Positions 1 to 12,519 are shown, counted from the stretch's first letter. The stretch: 64,000 nucleotides of DNA from Acanthosepion lycidas (GCA_963932145.1 OZ010613.1:35763033-35827032); one strand, 5' to 3'. Numbers and translations are program-made. Notes: generated from the sequence alone by a model not told the origin.

Positions 1-52
1 CCAAAAAATAAATTAGTTAATTTAATATAAAATATAATATTAAAGTACTAGG

Positions 53-3000
53 AGATTTATTTTGTGAAATACAAAATTGTGGAACGTGCCAATGAAGGGG
101 AGGGGTAAAGGCTGGTCCAAACTAACTATCCTATACCTAGCTAGCTAATCAGATTCACGACCCATTCGTACATTACAATTTACCCATTCACCAAAAGAAC
201 TCGTCCATCACCAATCAATCCTCCTCCCACCATAATACCACATCCTCTCAAGGGGAACCTACCAAAACGCACCCCACACCATAAAAATTTGATGTTAATA
301 CATAAAATTCTAATAATGATGCAATGAGGGGGAGGGAGATGAACCCAATAATCAACTAAATATGAACACAAAATACAAACTAAACATAACCCTCAAAATA
401 GAGAGGCCGCTGTATTCTGCCCAAGGGGCAGAATCAAGAAGCTCTCTTGCAAAGGGAGTGGGAAAGGGATAAAACATTATACGGGAAAGGGAAAATGTAA
501 AGCTGACCCAGTCGAGATAAAAAGAGGCCAAAACAAACTGGGGAGGTTGGGAATCTCGACTTGGATCATAACCAAAGAACGGCCGGGTAACAGGCCAGGA
601 ACAACACTTACTCACATTAACTAGGTACACTGAAGCTTGTCTAACCTAACCAAGGGGAGGGTTCCACAGGAAGCCACCCCGATGTGCCATAGGTTGACCT
701 AGAAGAGAAAATCAAGGCTAGCCCCATTCACACGAAGCAAGCTTGCCTCTTTTACCCACCTTTTGCTAAAGACTGTCGAATGCAATCGTTTTCTATCAGA
801 TCTAATCTTCATCTTGAGCTGATGCTCAAAGAATTGGATTAGATGATGATGAGAAAGACGGTTGCCCGGCAAGACTTCCTCCTTTCGCGATGTCCAAATC
901 ACCATTCGAGCCGTGGCCAGCAGTGTCAGAAACACCATTCGTTTCACCCCGGAATACGGGGGCGACACATTGTCACACGCGTATGCGCGATCAATGGACA
1001 CAAGCTGTTCGGGAGCGAGACGAGCCATCAGCTCGCCAACACGGTCACATAAGGGGCGGACCCGGGAGCAATGGAAGAAGGCGTGCGCAGCCGTTTCTTC
1101 TAAACCAAGACCACACCGTTCACAGTCTGGCAAATCCGCCAAACCCCATATGAAAGCCTTGTCGTTGAGAGGCAGCCGATTCCGAGCCAATCACCAGGTA
1201 AGTGAAAACTCAGGGTTACTGAGGTAATCCGTTGCTGGCACCCAAGACCAGTAGGAGCAATACTCCTTCTCCGACAAGCCGAGCATATCTCATAGGGAAT
1301 CCTTCGCGGGCCTTTCCACTAAACCACGATAGAAGACCTTCCTAGGCCGTGAAAAGTCACTGGACCGGGGAATGGCCTTCAAGGCCGACGGACACTCGTG
1401 AATGAAAACCGACTCGTCCCGGGGTTTTACGACGGCGCTCAACCCACGAGATGGGGGGACTGATGGTAAGGCTAGGGAAGGCGTCCCTAACAATCCCCTC
1501 CAGAATCGGATCTCTTCCAGTCAATGCGCGGCGTAGGAAAGCCAACCTAGAGGCACGGATGTGACTCAACAGGTGCGGCATTCCCAGCCCCCCATGACAC
1601 AGACGTTTAGTGCAGACTCGTCTGTTGACCCTGTTCACGCGTCCCCTCCATAAAATGGAGGATAGCGATTGCTCGAACGCCTTCCAATGGGTCCCACAGA
1701 GAGGAAGTACGGACAATCAATAAAGAATCAGGGGGAAAATGTATGTAGCACACACCTCCCCCCTGCCCTTCACGGACAACCGCCGTCGATTCCAAGTCTG
1801 ACCGGCAGAATCGACCTTTGCTCGTACTTCAGACCAATTCTTCTCCAGCTGGAGGTCAGGCCCAAACCACACTCCAAGAATGCGGACAGGACCGTCCATC
1901 CAACTGAAGCGGCCCGGAAGAGCGACCCCCTTCCAGGCACCTAACCGCAAGCCGGACGACTTGTCGCAGTTTATCTTGGCCCCTGTCACCTTCTCGTACC
2001 GATCAAGCGCCTTCTGTACCACCTCAATGTCACTGCGGGACAACACAAAAGCAGATACGTCATCGGCGTACACAGAAACCCTGGCTCGAGCCCCTCCAGG
2101 AACAGCGATTCCACGTAGGGCCAGATTCTCGTCCTTCAGCCGGCAAAGGAGAGGCTCCAGCGCCAAAGCATAAAGAAGAGGCGACAGTGGACAACCCTGA
2201 AGAACCGACCTAGACAGCACGAACACGTCCGACTACCTTCCGTTCACCTGTACCACAGCACTGGGGGAGCGATACAGGAGGCTAATCCAGCAGCAGAAGT
2301 TGGGTGCGAATCCAGCAGCCTGCAGGACAGTAGCAAGGTAGCGATGGTCGACCCTATCAAATACCTTGGACTGATCCAAATTGATCAGCGCGGCTTCAGC
2401 GTCGTCTTTTACACCCTCTATGATCGTGCGGATCAGATGCAGGTTGCTCTGAATTGTTCGGCCCCTCAAAGAACAAGTCTGCTCAGGTCCCAACAGAGAC
2501 TCGGCAACTGACTGCAAACGCTCCTGCAGGACCTTGGCCATAATCTTTAACTCTGTGTTCAGCAGAGTTATGGGCCTGTAATCATCTAGCTTCCCCCCAT
2601 CACCTTTGCCCTTTTTCAACAGTGTCATCACGCCCCTGGTGATCCGGTTGGGGATGGACCCCGACCGAAACCAGTTGTTGAACACTGTAGTCAAAATCGG
2701 AACAAAGATGTGCGACAGCCTCAAGTACAATTCATAGGGCAAACCATCCAGACCAGGCGACTTGCCTCTGCCGACCTTCTTCAGTACTGCGTAGACTTCG
2801 CCCTCCGTGATCTCTCCCTTGCAGCTAGCTGCTTCAGTCGGCGAAAGCCGAGGAAAGTCAGCCAAATAGCTGCAAAACTCCTCCTCACGGAGACCAGGCT
2901 CCTTGGTAAACCAGCTCTCGAAATGGCGCTGAAACGCCTTGCACATGTCATCAGTGGCCCGAAGAGTATGCCCCTCCGGGGATATGACCTCACGAATGTA

Positions 3001-3107
3001 ACGATCGCCACCTCGACGGACCTCTTCCCTGCGCAGATCTGTGCCCAAATTCACAGCTTCAGAAGACATCTTGCTTAACTCATGTCTAATTACCTGGCCC
3101 ATGTAAT
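53..3107 (-). mobile_element. 5'-truncated LINE (L1/Tx1-like), with target-site duplications
   Basis: A GC-rich block lies in AT-rich flanks and reads on the minus strand. The two ends carry a 16-bp direct repeat with one mismatch, AATATTAAAGTACTAG at 36-51 and AATATTAGAGTACTAG at 3108-3123, which is the expected target-site duplication. The element starts inside the reverse transcriptase region, so the endonuclease and 5' part are missing, which is typical of aborted target-primed reverse transcription. About 640 bp of 3' UTR (53-698) follows the ORF. The clade is tentative: the RT motifs and the C-terminal Cys/His knuckle resemble Tx1-like L1 elements. A second fragment of the same 3' UTR lies at 52400-52605. 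Confidence 0.88.
699..3102 (-). pseudogene. LINE reverse transcriptase ORF, C-terminal part, broken
   Basis: Reverse transcriptase of a non-LTR retrotransposon. From high to low coordinates the minus strand shows GKSPGLDGLPYELY, DDYRPITLLN, the LINLDQSKVFDRVDH block (palm motif A), QGCPLSPLLYAL, the catalytic YADD motif (about 2050), an IFPLILY block, and a C-terminal knuckle CERCGLGLEETAAHAFFHC (about 1110). The frame is held from 3102 to 1357 except for in-frame stops at about 2233 and 1717. The latter reads TGA where related elements often have Arg, so CGA-to-TGA decay is likely. A frameshift lies between 1357 and 1190. No endonuclease domain is present. The breaks show it is inactive. Confidence 0.85.
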
Positions 3108-3129
3108 AATATTAGAGTACTAGAGAGAC

Positions 3130-3284
3130 TAATCAACTCTGAATCTGCTAAGCATCTCCCCTGGCAAGATCTTTCTTTTTCAATCTGATTTTTGCTTCTC
3201 TCAGTCAACTAAGGGGTAAAGAATTAATAATCTTTCTATGTAACCTGGTTGACAATGTTTTTTGGCTGAAAAGTTTTTCTAACT
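3130..3284. other. Spacer, nothing recognised
   Basis: AT-rich sequence between the LINE target-site duplication and the first dispersed repeat. No coding or structural signal was seen. Confidence 0.4.
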
Positions 3285-3605
3285 GTAATTCATTGTAAAA
3301 TAAGAGACCTTTATTCTCACTCTGTATTCTTGTCTATTAGGGTCTGTGCTTGTGTATTTGTTAGTGGCAGTAGCAGAAGCAGTAAGAGAAGTACAATCTA
3401 TGAATGAATTTTGTCTTCTTGTCTTCGCTCCTCTCTTGCCAATCTGTGTTTCAACTTCATCTGTTAAGTTTATATAAAGTTTGTACATCTCTGACATGGA
3501 TTTATTATATATTTAATAAGATGTAACCCCACTTTTGTACGGTAAGATATAGCCTTTTTTACAATGCATTCACGTTTAACCCCAAGCATTAATTTTACTA
3601 ACAAG
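3285..3605 (+). repeat. Dispersed repeat D1, copy 1
   Basis: Begins near TTCATTGTAAAATAAGAG and contains TATTCTTGTCTATTAGGG and a TTAGTGGCAG(T)AGCAG block. The same order of blocks recurs at 4255-4470 and 32935-33230, and in part at 13615-13758 and, inverted, at 11985-12075. The family is not recognised. The TGGCAGAAGC block could be a primer-binding-site-like stretch of an old LTR element, but no paired LTRs or coding parts were seen. Confidence 0.55.
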
Positions 3606-3734
3606 AAATTTTTAAATTTAAAAAATATTTTACTTTGAACTATGATCCTGATCATTGACCAATATGGTTTTTCTGCTCTCCTTTTGATGAAGTATGCCAT
3701 TGATCCAAAATAAAGGTATAACCTGATTCTTATT

Positions 3735-4470
3735 GATCTATTGATCCCTGTGCCAGTGATACCAAAAATGTAGAATTCCTGGCATTGTCACATGGTGGTG
3801 TTATTGATCTCCACAGCAATTGCATATTGACATAATCATGCTGAGAAGTAACCAGAGGTTTCACACAATAGTTGTTTGGATTCCCATTGAACAAACTCTA
3901 TTGATAACTAACAACAAATTTCTTGAAAACAAATACAAGAATTTAAAAATATGTAAGGAATTATAAACCTATGTAGTCTGGGCGATGATTTTTCTAGTCG
4001 TGTTGTAACCTAGGAAAGGGTTACTGAATAAGAATAACCAAAATGAAGGTTGGAAATGGAACGATAATACTTATAACAGGAACAACATACAAGATTCACC
4101 TGTGGTGCATAGTAAGTAATCAACTGCTAATGGTGAGCTAGAAGCAAATCAAGGTGAATCTCAAGTAGAAGACAATATACAGTATATACTACTGCATTTA
4201 AAGGAATTTAGACATGCTCATTATAGTCCATAGCTATGGTATAACAAGTAGTAACTCTTAATAAAATAAGGAACCCTCACTATATTCTTGTCTATTTGGG
4301 CTTACGTCTATGTTTATTAGCGTCAGAAGCTAGGAGAATCTATGAACAGACTTCATCTTGTCATGTTCTTTCTGTACCTTTCTGTGATCCTATCTATGTC
4401 TCAGGTTTATATAATGAAGTTTATGCTTCTCTGACACTGAATTATTGTTTATAAGACTGCCTTTTGTTCA
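3735..4470 (+). repeat. Dispersed repeat D1, copy 2 (longer)
   Basis: Starts with a CCAGTGATACC(A/G)AAAATGTAG block that also opens the copy at 32340. It shares ATGTAGTCTGG(G/A)(C/T)GATGATTTTTC and then the 3' part of D1 (4255-4470). About 200 bp at 4020-4230 are not shared with the 32-kb copy. No protein-coding signal. Confidence 0.55.
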
Positions 4471-4525
4471 GTAACATATAGCCTGGGTCACAAGCTGAGC
4501 CTGACTTTTGATAATGATTGTGAAC

Positions 4526-5130
4526 ATTTTTTTTTAATCCTTTCACCCTGAGCATGGTGGTAATGCCACTAGTATGCAGGGAGTCACAGGGAGAGAAAGT
4601 GAGAGAAAAGAACGAGTATAGGGAAGATTGAAAGGAAAGGACAAAAGATGAACAGGATTCAAGAAGACGGTGATTAATGTTTTTAAATATTTGAAGATTG
4701 TAGTTATCAGGGAAGCAAGTAAATGGAAGGGAGTTCCACAGGTGGGAATTGAGAGAAAAGAAATTGTTGGAGTAGAAGTGATGGTTGCATTGAGCTATTT
4801 CAACAGTAAACAGGTGGGACCTAGATGCCAATCTAGTAGCACACTTAAATTTATCTAGTCAGAAAACCAGGGAAAAGTTTATTAGAGCAGTTGCCATGAA
4901 AATATTTATGGAAAAAACAGAGAGAAACCATGTTGTGTTGGCGAGAAAGTGACTGAAGTCAAGATGCCAAGTCAGGGTTGATTACATTGAAGATCCTTCT
5001 TTCGATTTTGTCAAGAACCTTGAGATGAACAGCAAAAGCACCAGACCAGATACAGCAGCATTATTACATGCCAAACTAATATTTTGTCTAAACAAAGCAA
5101 GAATTCTTATTTGGAATTTGGGAAATTTCA
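4526..5130 (-). pseudogene. LINE (CR1/Jockey-like) C-terminal remnant and 3' UTR
   Basis: Minus-strand translation gives IWSGAFAVHLKVLDKIERR, then a KYFHGNCSNKL block, then FYSNNFFSLNSHLWNSLPF and FPDNYNLQIFK. These match, block for block, the copy at 48495-49256 (RTSCLWNTLPYSSFPESYNLQ). They are the C-terminal end of a CR1/Jockey-type reverse transcriptase. The 3' UTR CCCTGCATACTAGTGGC is also shared with that copy, and the element ends at an A-rich tail (T-run at about 4527-4536). Several frame changes and stops show that it is dead. Confidence 0.72.
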
Positions 5131-5990
5131 AAAGACTACATCTTTAAAATATTGCCCCAGAGGTAACTAAGTTGGTGAGAGATCTAGTCTTCTTAAAACT
5201 TAATGAATTCTTCTTGGTTTGCTTAACATTCAAATCATCTCGGAGCCTTATCATCACATCACAGTGTCAGTTTATGATGTAATGATGCCTTCTGCACTTC
5301 ACTGCACAAGCAGTGATGACATCCAAGGTTGGCTACATTTGTGTATACACCCTGCTCACTATGTTCACAAGTTTGTTTCATTGGCTGTGATCGAATTCAA
5401 CAAAGAATAATGACAAATGTTTTTCAAGACACTGACTGGGAAATAGCAAACAATGATTTCTCATTTAAATGGCAATGTCTTCCTTCAGCTTCATTGAGGT
5501 GAACTGTTTTGTTTTGTTTTGTGGCATACCAGCCTCAATAGGTCATATTAACGATAGATTCATATGAATAGAAAATATATACTTTGTTAGAAAACAGTCT
5601 GTCAATCCAGTTTCATTGATATTATTTTGGGAAAATGGTTGTTGTCAAGAGTCTGGTTTCATTGAGATATTCTTTTCAGATACACAGTTTGTAGAGAAAT
5701 TGATTTTGACATTCTTATTTGGTTTATAATTTTTGATAGAGTCCTACAGTTTTGAGAAATGATGTATCATCCACTTTTACTTTCTTGAACAGCTCATACA
5801 TATTGTTTATATTATAGGATTTTTGTCTTGAGAAAGCAAGATCTGAGAACTTGGTGTTGTGGAGTGGTTTCACAGTGGAGGCTTGTATTTGTACTAAGTT
5901 GGTCCTAAAATAGGTTCGATGTACAAAAACATTAGGAACTTGATATAATAGGTATAACACAGAGTAATCTAGTTGTGGTCACTGATACTT
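5131..5990. other. AT-rich spacer with a SINE-tail fragment
   Basis: Mostly featureless. Positions 5505-5590 carry a diverged copy of the SINE tail (GGCATACCAGCCTCAATAGG, then ATAGATTCATATGAATAG) that also forms the 111-bp array at 60.8 kb. A 78-codon minus-strand ORF at 5724-5960 has no recognised motif. Confidence 0.5.
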
Positions 5991-7660
5991 TAGTATTCAA
6001 CTAACTGTCATCCGGCATCGACTGGCTGACTGACATTACTCGTACTACTCCTACTTATTATAGGTGGGAGAGTCTATTAACTATAGAATAAACGTGTTCC
6101 ACTATAACACTTGGTTAATATATGTTTAATAGTATATGCTGTTTAATGTGCTTAGCATACTGTTTGATCTTCTTTGTTTAGTAAATACAAGTTGGTTATT
6201 CTTTTATGGCCAACACGTACATAGGCTAGTACCACTTCTTCTTTATGAGATTTTTTGGGAGCTGACTTCCATTCTCTTAGCTTGGGTTGAACTGCTAAGA
6301 GTTTATTGTGCGAGTTATCATCCCAGCATCGTTGCCATTCCTTTTTTATTTATTAATAACCTCCTGAAAATCTGTGTGTGGCATTTTGGTCTGTATATCT
6401 ACATTCACATTTAAAGCTGACTTGGCTGGTATGTCTGCTTCATTATTACCTTTAACTCCAATGTGGCTAGGAATCCAGCATAGTTTGATGTCTTTATACT
6501 TGTTAATAGTGTGCTCATTTTGCGTAATATTTTCATAAGTGAGTTGTTAGATTTTTTTTTTCCTTCAAAAGCCAATAGGACAGACAGTGAGTCCAAAAAA
6601 GAAATTTTTTTGTTTGTTCTCCGAGATAATGTTGACATCTAGCTCGATTATATAAAACTCTTCAGTGTGTCCCTTTGTGACGCACCTTTTTTTGGCAATA
6701 TGTTGGCTCACTGCTGCATATCCTATCCTGTCCTCACATCTGTACAGATTGGTATATGGTTAGAAAAGTTTGCCAGTATGTCCTGAAACTTATCCTGGAA
6801 TGTGAGTGGGTGCATTTTTTGTTTGGGGAGATTGTAATTCTAACTGAACTTTGATAGCCCATGGAGGAATATCAGCTGCAGTTGTTTCTTGTATATTTCA
6901 GAGTGTGGTACCTTAGTCTTCAGCAATGGATTTCATCCTGAGTCTGTAGTGTTGTATAGCATTATCTTTTTGCTGGTTTAGATTGCAGTAATTCGGATCA
7001 AAGGTACTGCTGTAAGCTGGGTTAGTTAGGATTTAGCCCACCTGCTGAAGCTGTTTACAGGTTATGGCACTTGGGAATTTAGGGGATGGATGAAGACCAG
7101 TGTTACCCGTCCACCTTAAGAAGAAAGGTGCAGCAACCAAGTGCCTTTTTCTGCTAATATTTTCACTTACTGCTGCACATCCTAGCTTGTCCTCACAATT
7201 TAGACCATCTGTCTCGATGGGTGTATATTTAGGGAAGTTTGCCAATATGTCTTAAAACTTATCCTGGAATGTGAGTGGGTGTGTTTTTTTGTTTGAGGAG
7301 ATTATGTAATTCTAGCTGAACTTTGTGTTGCCATGTGCCATGGTGGAATACTAGCTGCAATTGTTTCTTGTATATTTAAGGAAGTGGTGCTTAACTCTTC
7401 AGCAATGGATTTCATCCATAGCCCATAGGGTTGTATAGGATTATCTTTTTGTGGGAATATATCACAAAAATTCAGTTCAAAAGTACTGCTGTAAGGTAGA
7501 TTAGTTGGGTACGATTTTATTTTTACATAGTACTGTAGTGCCAGTTTAGTACACCATAAATGTGGAGATGTTTCCTTAGCTCTCCACTGGATATGTTCAG
7601 AAAGGCCTGAGTACTAATCCGAGTGATTGATGATAGGTTGCATTGAGAATTTTTAAGCAC
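5991..7660 (-). pseudogene. LINE relic with C-terminal RNase H domain, internally duplicated
   Basis: Minus-strand translation shows the RNase H domain of an I/R1-type LINE: an ETDGLNCEDKLGCAAVS block (about 7200; usual YTDGS...VGCAAV), a DSLSVLLAFEGKKKSNN block (about 6560) and CWIPSHIGVKGNNEAD (about 6470, the classic HxGxxGNExAD-type end). Upstream lie an IPPWHM-type linker and RT C-terminal remains (7250-7660). The linker plus RNase H start occurs twice, at about 6690-7030 and 7145-7510, so a tandem duplication of about 465 bp happened inside the element. Many stops; inactive. Confidence 0.7.
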
Positions 7661-7817
7661 AGCCTTCTGGCCACACTATACATAAAACAAATATGCAGTA
7701 AATCAATATGCAAACTTGATGGAAGAAATTAGGGACACAGGTAGGTAAGAGAGGTGCAAAGACATGGTTCATTCTTCTGATTGTTCTTCTCTCACTGCCT
7801 CTGTTTCTGTCACTGTA

Positions 7818-7932
7818 ATGATACTGGCAAATTAATATGCCTAATTTGCATAAGTGCAAGAGAAAGCCTATATAACTCGTCACTGAGAATAACGTGGAAG
7901 AAAGACAAGCTTGGCGATTGACTAGTGCTAAA
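7818..7932 (+). repeat. 5' LTR of the Ty3/gypsy fossil
   Basis: About 115-125 bp, starting TGATACTGGCAAATTAATA and containing GCCTAATTTGCATAAGTGCA and a TATATAA promoter-like box. Pairs with 11864-11985. The exact 3' boundary is unclear because the ends have drifted, and no target-site duplication could be fixed with confidence. Confidence 0.7.
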
Positions 7933-8289
7933 CTTCGACTTCACATCGATCGTGCCAACGATAGGATCCCATTTGTCTCTAGAAGATTCAGATTTCGTGG
8001 ATGCATGGATTCACTGTTTTTCTGCCAGTGCGAGTAGTAAAAAGCTGAAAGACAACAAGGAGAAGGGAGTCGAAAATGAAATTACGGATTTATTTTTGGC
8101 CACAGCTGGATGTGAAGCAATAATGAAAGTCTCCACTATGGCATATCCCACAAACTTGGAAGACCCGACTTTCGAAAAAATAAGTCAGATTATAAGGAGA
8201 ACTATGAGACCCAAGAAAAGGCTGGTAGTGGCAGAAAGAACAAAGTTCATGTCGATGAAACAAGAAATTGACGAACCAGTTATAAAATA

Positions 8290-8389
8290 TTAGGTTGGTG
8301 CAAAAATAATGACGTGACAATGTTGTTTTTTGACGTTAAAAAATACGTCAAAAAACGACATTATTGTCATTATTTTTGCACCAACCTAA
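8290..8389. mobile_element. Palindromic mariner MITE inside the LTR element
   Basis: 100-bp near-palindrome with TIR TTAGGTTGGTGCAAAAAT at both ends, flanked by TA on each side (8288-8289 and 8390-8391), the mariner target duplication. It has no coding capacity. It sits in the gag region of the LTR element, so it is the younger insertion. Confidence 0.9.
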
Positions 8390-11300
8390 TATATACACTG
8401 TCTACGAAATGCGAGTAGATATTGCGAATTTGAAAAACTCTGACAAGACGAACAGACTATTGAAGAGGACTTGATTCAATTAAGGTTAATTGAAGGTATG
8501 TGCAATGCATCACACCAATATAAAATAATGGAACAACTACAAATAGGAAATATGTCTTTAAATTCATGCATTGACTTTATTCAGCAACAAGAATTAATAC
8601 AGAAATACAACCATCATAAAAGTCAACCCATCGAACAAATATTCGCTGATATGTACATGTTAAAAAAGATAAGAAAATGTTTGAATTGTGGATGTGAACA
8701 TGAAATAAAAAGGGAAAAATGCCCAGCATTTGGAAAAACCTGTACAAATTACTTAAAAAAAGAACCACTTTCAAGCAGTATGCAAATTCAAAAAGAAAAA
8801 CATTGAAAGTGTTGACGAAAACGAAACCAATATGGAAATCTTCACATGAAAAAATAAGAATATAGAAATAATTGAACAAAAGAAAAAAGACATTAAAGGT
8901 TAAAATCAACAACTGCAATTTAGATATGCAAATTGATACTCGGAGTGAAGTAACACTGATACCAAAAAATTTTTGGTAACGCATTGGAAAGCCACATTTA
9001 CGAAAGAGCAGTTTACAACGCCACCAATTTGATGGGTCGGTCATAAAAACCTTAGGATACTTTGAAGGGTTCTCAGAGTTAAAAGATAAATTTGAAGTAA
9101 TACCTATAATTTTCACAAGTTGTAAAAAGAACCAAGGACTTCTTGGAAACGATGTGCTTAACATAATTCTACCAAATTAATTAATGAGATAAAAATGGAA
9201 AAAGCCAAAAATTTTAAAAACTATAAAGCAAGTTTAAAATTAAAAGAAAATGTCTCCCCCTCTTATTATGAGGCACGAAAATTACCAGTGATTTGTTGCC
9301 ATTAGTAGTAACAAAACAACGAAAGTTAATAGAACAAGACCTTACCTTCTTGAACATGCTCCCCCTGGGGGTAGCAAGTGGGCATCACCCATTGTAGTTT
9401 TGAGGAAGACAGATGGTGATTTACGTATTTGTGGAGATTACAAAATAGGCGTAAATCACAAAGTTTGTTTCGATTCATATCCTATACCGAATATTGAAGT
9501 TGCATTACATGCACTGGCAGGAATGAGTGTTTTTACAAAAATAGATTTAAAAACGACATATCAACAAATACCAATAGACGATAACTTCAAAGAAGTAACC
9601 ACGATAAATACGCCAATAGGGTTACTAAGATGGAAAAGGATGCCATATGGAATAAAAACTGCAAGTGCCATATTTCAAAGGGCCATCAAACAGGTTTTAG
9701 AAAATATGAAAAATATGATGTTACCAAGATGATATATGCAGAGGATCTACTAATGAAAATGAATTAAAAAAGAAAACCAACATAATCTTGAATAGATTAA
9801 GAAATGCTGGAATGACAATAAACGAGAAAAAATGTGTAAGCATTTGTAGTAAAATATCTTTTTTAGGTTATTCTATTTCAAAAGAAGGTATATCACCAGA
9901 CCAGGCCTTGATAGAAAAAATACTAAAAGTAGCTACACCTACAAATAAAAAAGAAATGGAGTCTTTTTTGGGATTGGTGAATTTTTACAGGCAATATTTA
10001 CCAAAATACACAGACTCGACTGAACCGTTTGCAAATTTAAGAAAAAAGAATGTTGAATTTATTTGGTCAGAGGAACAACAAAAAGCAATTATGGCAAAGA
10101 AACCAGTAGTGAAAATGTTTGATCCAAAAAAGGACATTACCTTAACCACAGATGCAAGCAAACATTCAATATCGGGAATATTATCACAAGAAGGACATCC
10201 GATAATGTATTTATCAAGAACACTAACGAACACCGAATTTAATTATTCAAATATAGAGAAAGAAGCATTGGCTATTGTGTGGACAACTACTAGAGCCTGA
10301 CAATTTTTAATTGGGGAAAAAATTTCTGTTAAGAAGTGATCGTAGATCATTAGAGTTTATATTTAACCAAAGGAAAGAATTACCCAAAGTCACGACATCG
10401 AGGATACTAATAAGATTGATGGCATTTGACTTTGATATAGAATATCTCAAAGGAAATTCAATTCCACATGTAGATGCACTATCAAGATTGCGATTTTACA
10501 AGGAGTCAAAATACAAAACACAAGAAGAATTTGAAGATGCATTCTTACATTGGGTAGAGACTGATGTTTTGTCTTTAGATAGAATGGCTGCGAAAACTAG
10601 ACATGATTCAGTACTAAGTAGGATAATATTGAGAATAAGAAAAAACTCATGGGGAAATTGTTCTAGGGCGGAAAGACCCTACAAAGAAATAAGACAGAAA
10701 TTAACGATAGAACATGGAGTGATTTGTAATGGGGATCGGGTAATTCCCCCAGAAACACAAAAAAAATTGGTAATAAAAAGTGTACATGATGATATATACT
10801 GTAGAGTAGCGGCCACACAAAAAAGGATAAAATTAGAAGCATGGTGGCCGGGATATTCAAGAGATGTCAAAGAATATATAAAAAGGTGCAGAAAAATGTA
10901 AAGAATTAAGAAACTTAAACATTCATGGCCCAGAGAAGTGGAGCCATGGAGTCGGGATCATGCATATATTACTGGAGTGGGACTCTTATTAATTCTAGTA
11001 GACTCTTTTTCAGGATGGCCTGAAATAATCTGGGTGCCAGACAAGAAAAGTTCTACGATAAAAAAGATTCTATGGGTCATATTTTCCAGAAACGGCACAC
11101 CAAAAACCCTGGTATCTGACAACGCACCAGAATTTTGTGATGAAGATCTTAATTTATGGATAGAAAAAATGATATGTAAACCGTATAAGACACCCCCATA
11201 TCACCCTCAGTCGAACGGGTTAGCGGAAAGAATAGTGCAAACTGTAAAACCAGGACTAAAAGCATGTTCTCAGCAAAAAGAAAAAGTAGAAGTTTTTCTA

Positions 11301-11863
11301 CCGAGTTTGCTTTTAAGCTATCACACAATACTGGAAAACTAGAAAGCCCATCAGCTTTAATGGGAAGACAAATTGCTAACGATATTGTATTACACAAATG
11401 AAAAAATGTGGTACAAAAAGAACAAAGAAGCAAATCCGGAAAGGGCAGAATTTATGATGCAAAAAGGTCAGAATACAGCTATAATAAATAGAGAAAATGG
11501 CAACAGTGTATTAGCCCATGCAGATCAAATAAGGACCCAGGGTGAATATGAAGAGCAAAATGATGAAGAAATGTCAACGATTCTGTCCGTTAATGACTTA
11601 TTAGAACAACCGTTACAGAACGAAACATCAGAAGACGAAATAATGCAGGATCAAGTGGGACAGAATGAGTTTGAAAGTTCGGACAAAGATCAAATAATGC
11701 AAGAAGATGCCTATGATTACACCGTAGCGTGGGATAGATCTAGGTCTCCCAGAGAAAGAAATTCGGGAGAGAGAGAAGTAGAGCAAAGTAATGAAAATAT
11801 CACGAGAAGTAGTACAAGTACTACTAGAGGTATAAAACCTATACGTTTCAGGGAGATGTAGTG

Positions 11864-11985
11864 ATACTGGCAAATTAATATGCCTAATTTGCGTAAGTGC
11901 AAGAGAGACTATATAACTGGTCACTGAGAATAACGTAAAAAAGAAGAATACAAGCTTAGTGACTGACTAGTGCTAAACTGGGGAC
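11864..11985 (+). repeat. 3' LTR of the Ty3/gypsy fossil
   Basis: Direct repeat of the 5' LTR: TGATACTGGCAAATTAATA, GCCTAATTTGCGTAAGTGCA, TATATAACTGGTCACTG and GACTAGTGCTAAACT are shared with small differences. It follows directly after the end of the pol region. Confidence 0.75.
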
Positions 11986-12515
11986 ATCACAACAGTCACT
12001 AACAAACACATATGTACAAACCCAAATGGACATGAATACAGAATGAGAATCAGTCTCTTATTTTACAATCAATTACAATAAGAAAAGTTTTCCTGTCAAA
12101 AACATTGTCGACCAGGCTACATAGAAAGATCATTAAATTCTTTACTCCTGATGTACTTTTGAATACTTGAATTTGTTTTCATTAAATATGTTTTTAATGA
12201 TCACATAATATATTAGTCCATTCTGTAACGTTGAATTACAGCAGGGATAAAGAAGTTGCCACAACCTGCTGAGCTTTGCACATTGTGTGTAATCCCCATA
12301 AAATTTGGTTACTGATATATATATAAGCGATGTCTGCGAAGATCAATAAGACTGCCATGCAAAATTCTGGCAGAGGGAACAACAGATCAACAACAAGCAT
12401 GGATTATATAGTATTAATTACAGGATTCTAAAAAGCAATCTGGTATTAATTAGGGGGTTAAAAAATTTAGTATTATTTATAGGTTTGTAACATGATGGTT
12501 ATAAATAAGCTAAAC
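11986..12515. other. D1 fragment (inverted) and AT-rich spacer
   Basis: 11986-12075 is the reverse complement of the D1 block at 13620-13700 (GTCACTAACAAACACATATG ... ACAATCAATTAC). The rest to 12515 is AT-rich with no recognised feature. Confidence 0.55.
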
Positions 12516-12519
12516 CTAA

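Larger units (their letters stand above)
7818..11985 (+). mobile_element. Ty3/gypsy-type LTR retrotransposon, old and broken
   Basis: Two short LTRs frame the usual part order: gag-like region with a CCHC-type knuckle (about 7.9-8.8 kb), protease-like stretch (about 8.9-9.1 kb), reverse transcriptase (about 9.3-9.9 kb), RNase H (about 9.9-10.5 kb), integrase with zinc and DDE core regions (about 10.6-11.35 kb) and a charged C-terminal tail (about 11.4-11.86 kb). The pol order RT-RNase H-integrase places it with Ty3/gypsy. It is clearly broken in many places (roughly half a dozen or more). A mariner MITE has inserted in the gag region. The LTRs differ at about one site in ten by eye, so the insertion is old. 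Confidence 0.85.

Noticed and set aside
862-1227. Plus-strand ORFs in the LINE region (121, 87, 69 codons; also 1669-1944, 1880-2173, 2710-3078)
   Set aside because: Antisense shadows of the GC-rich minus-strand reverse transcriptase.
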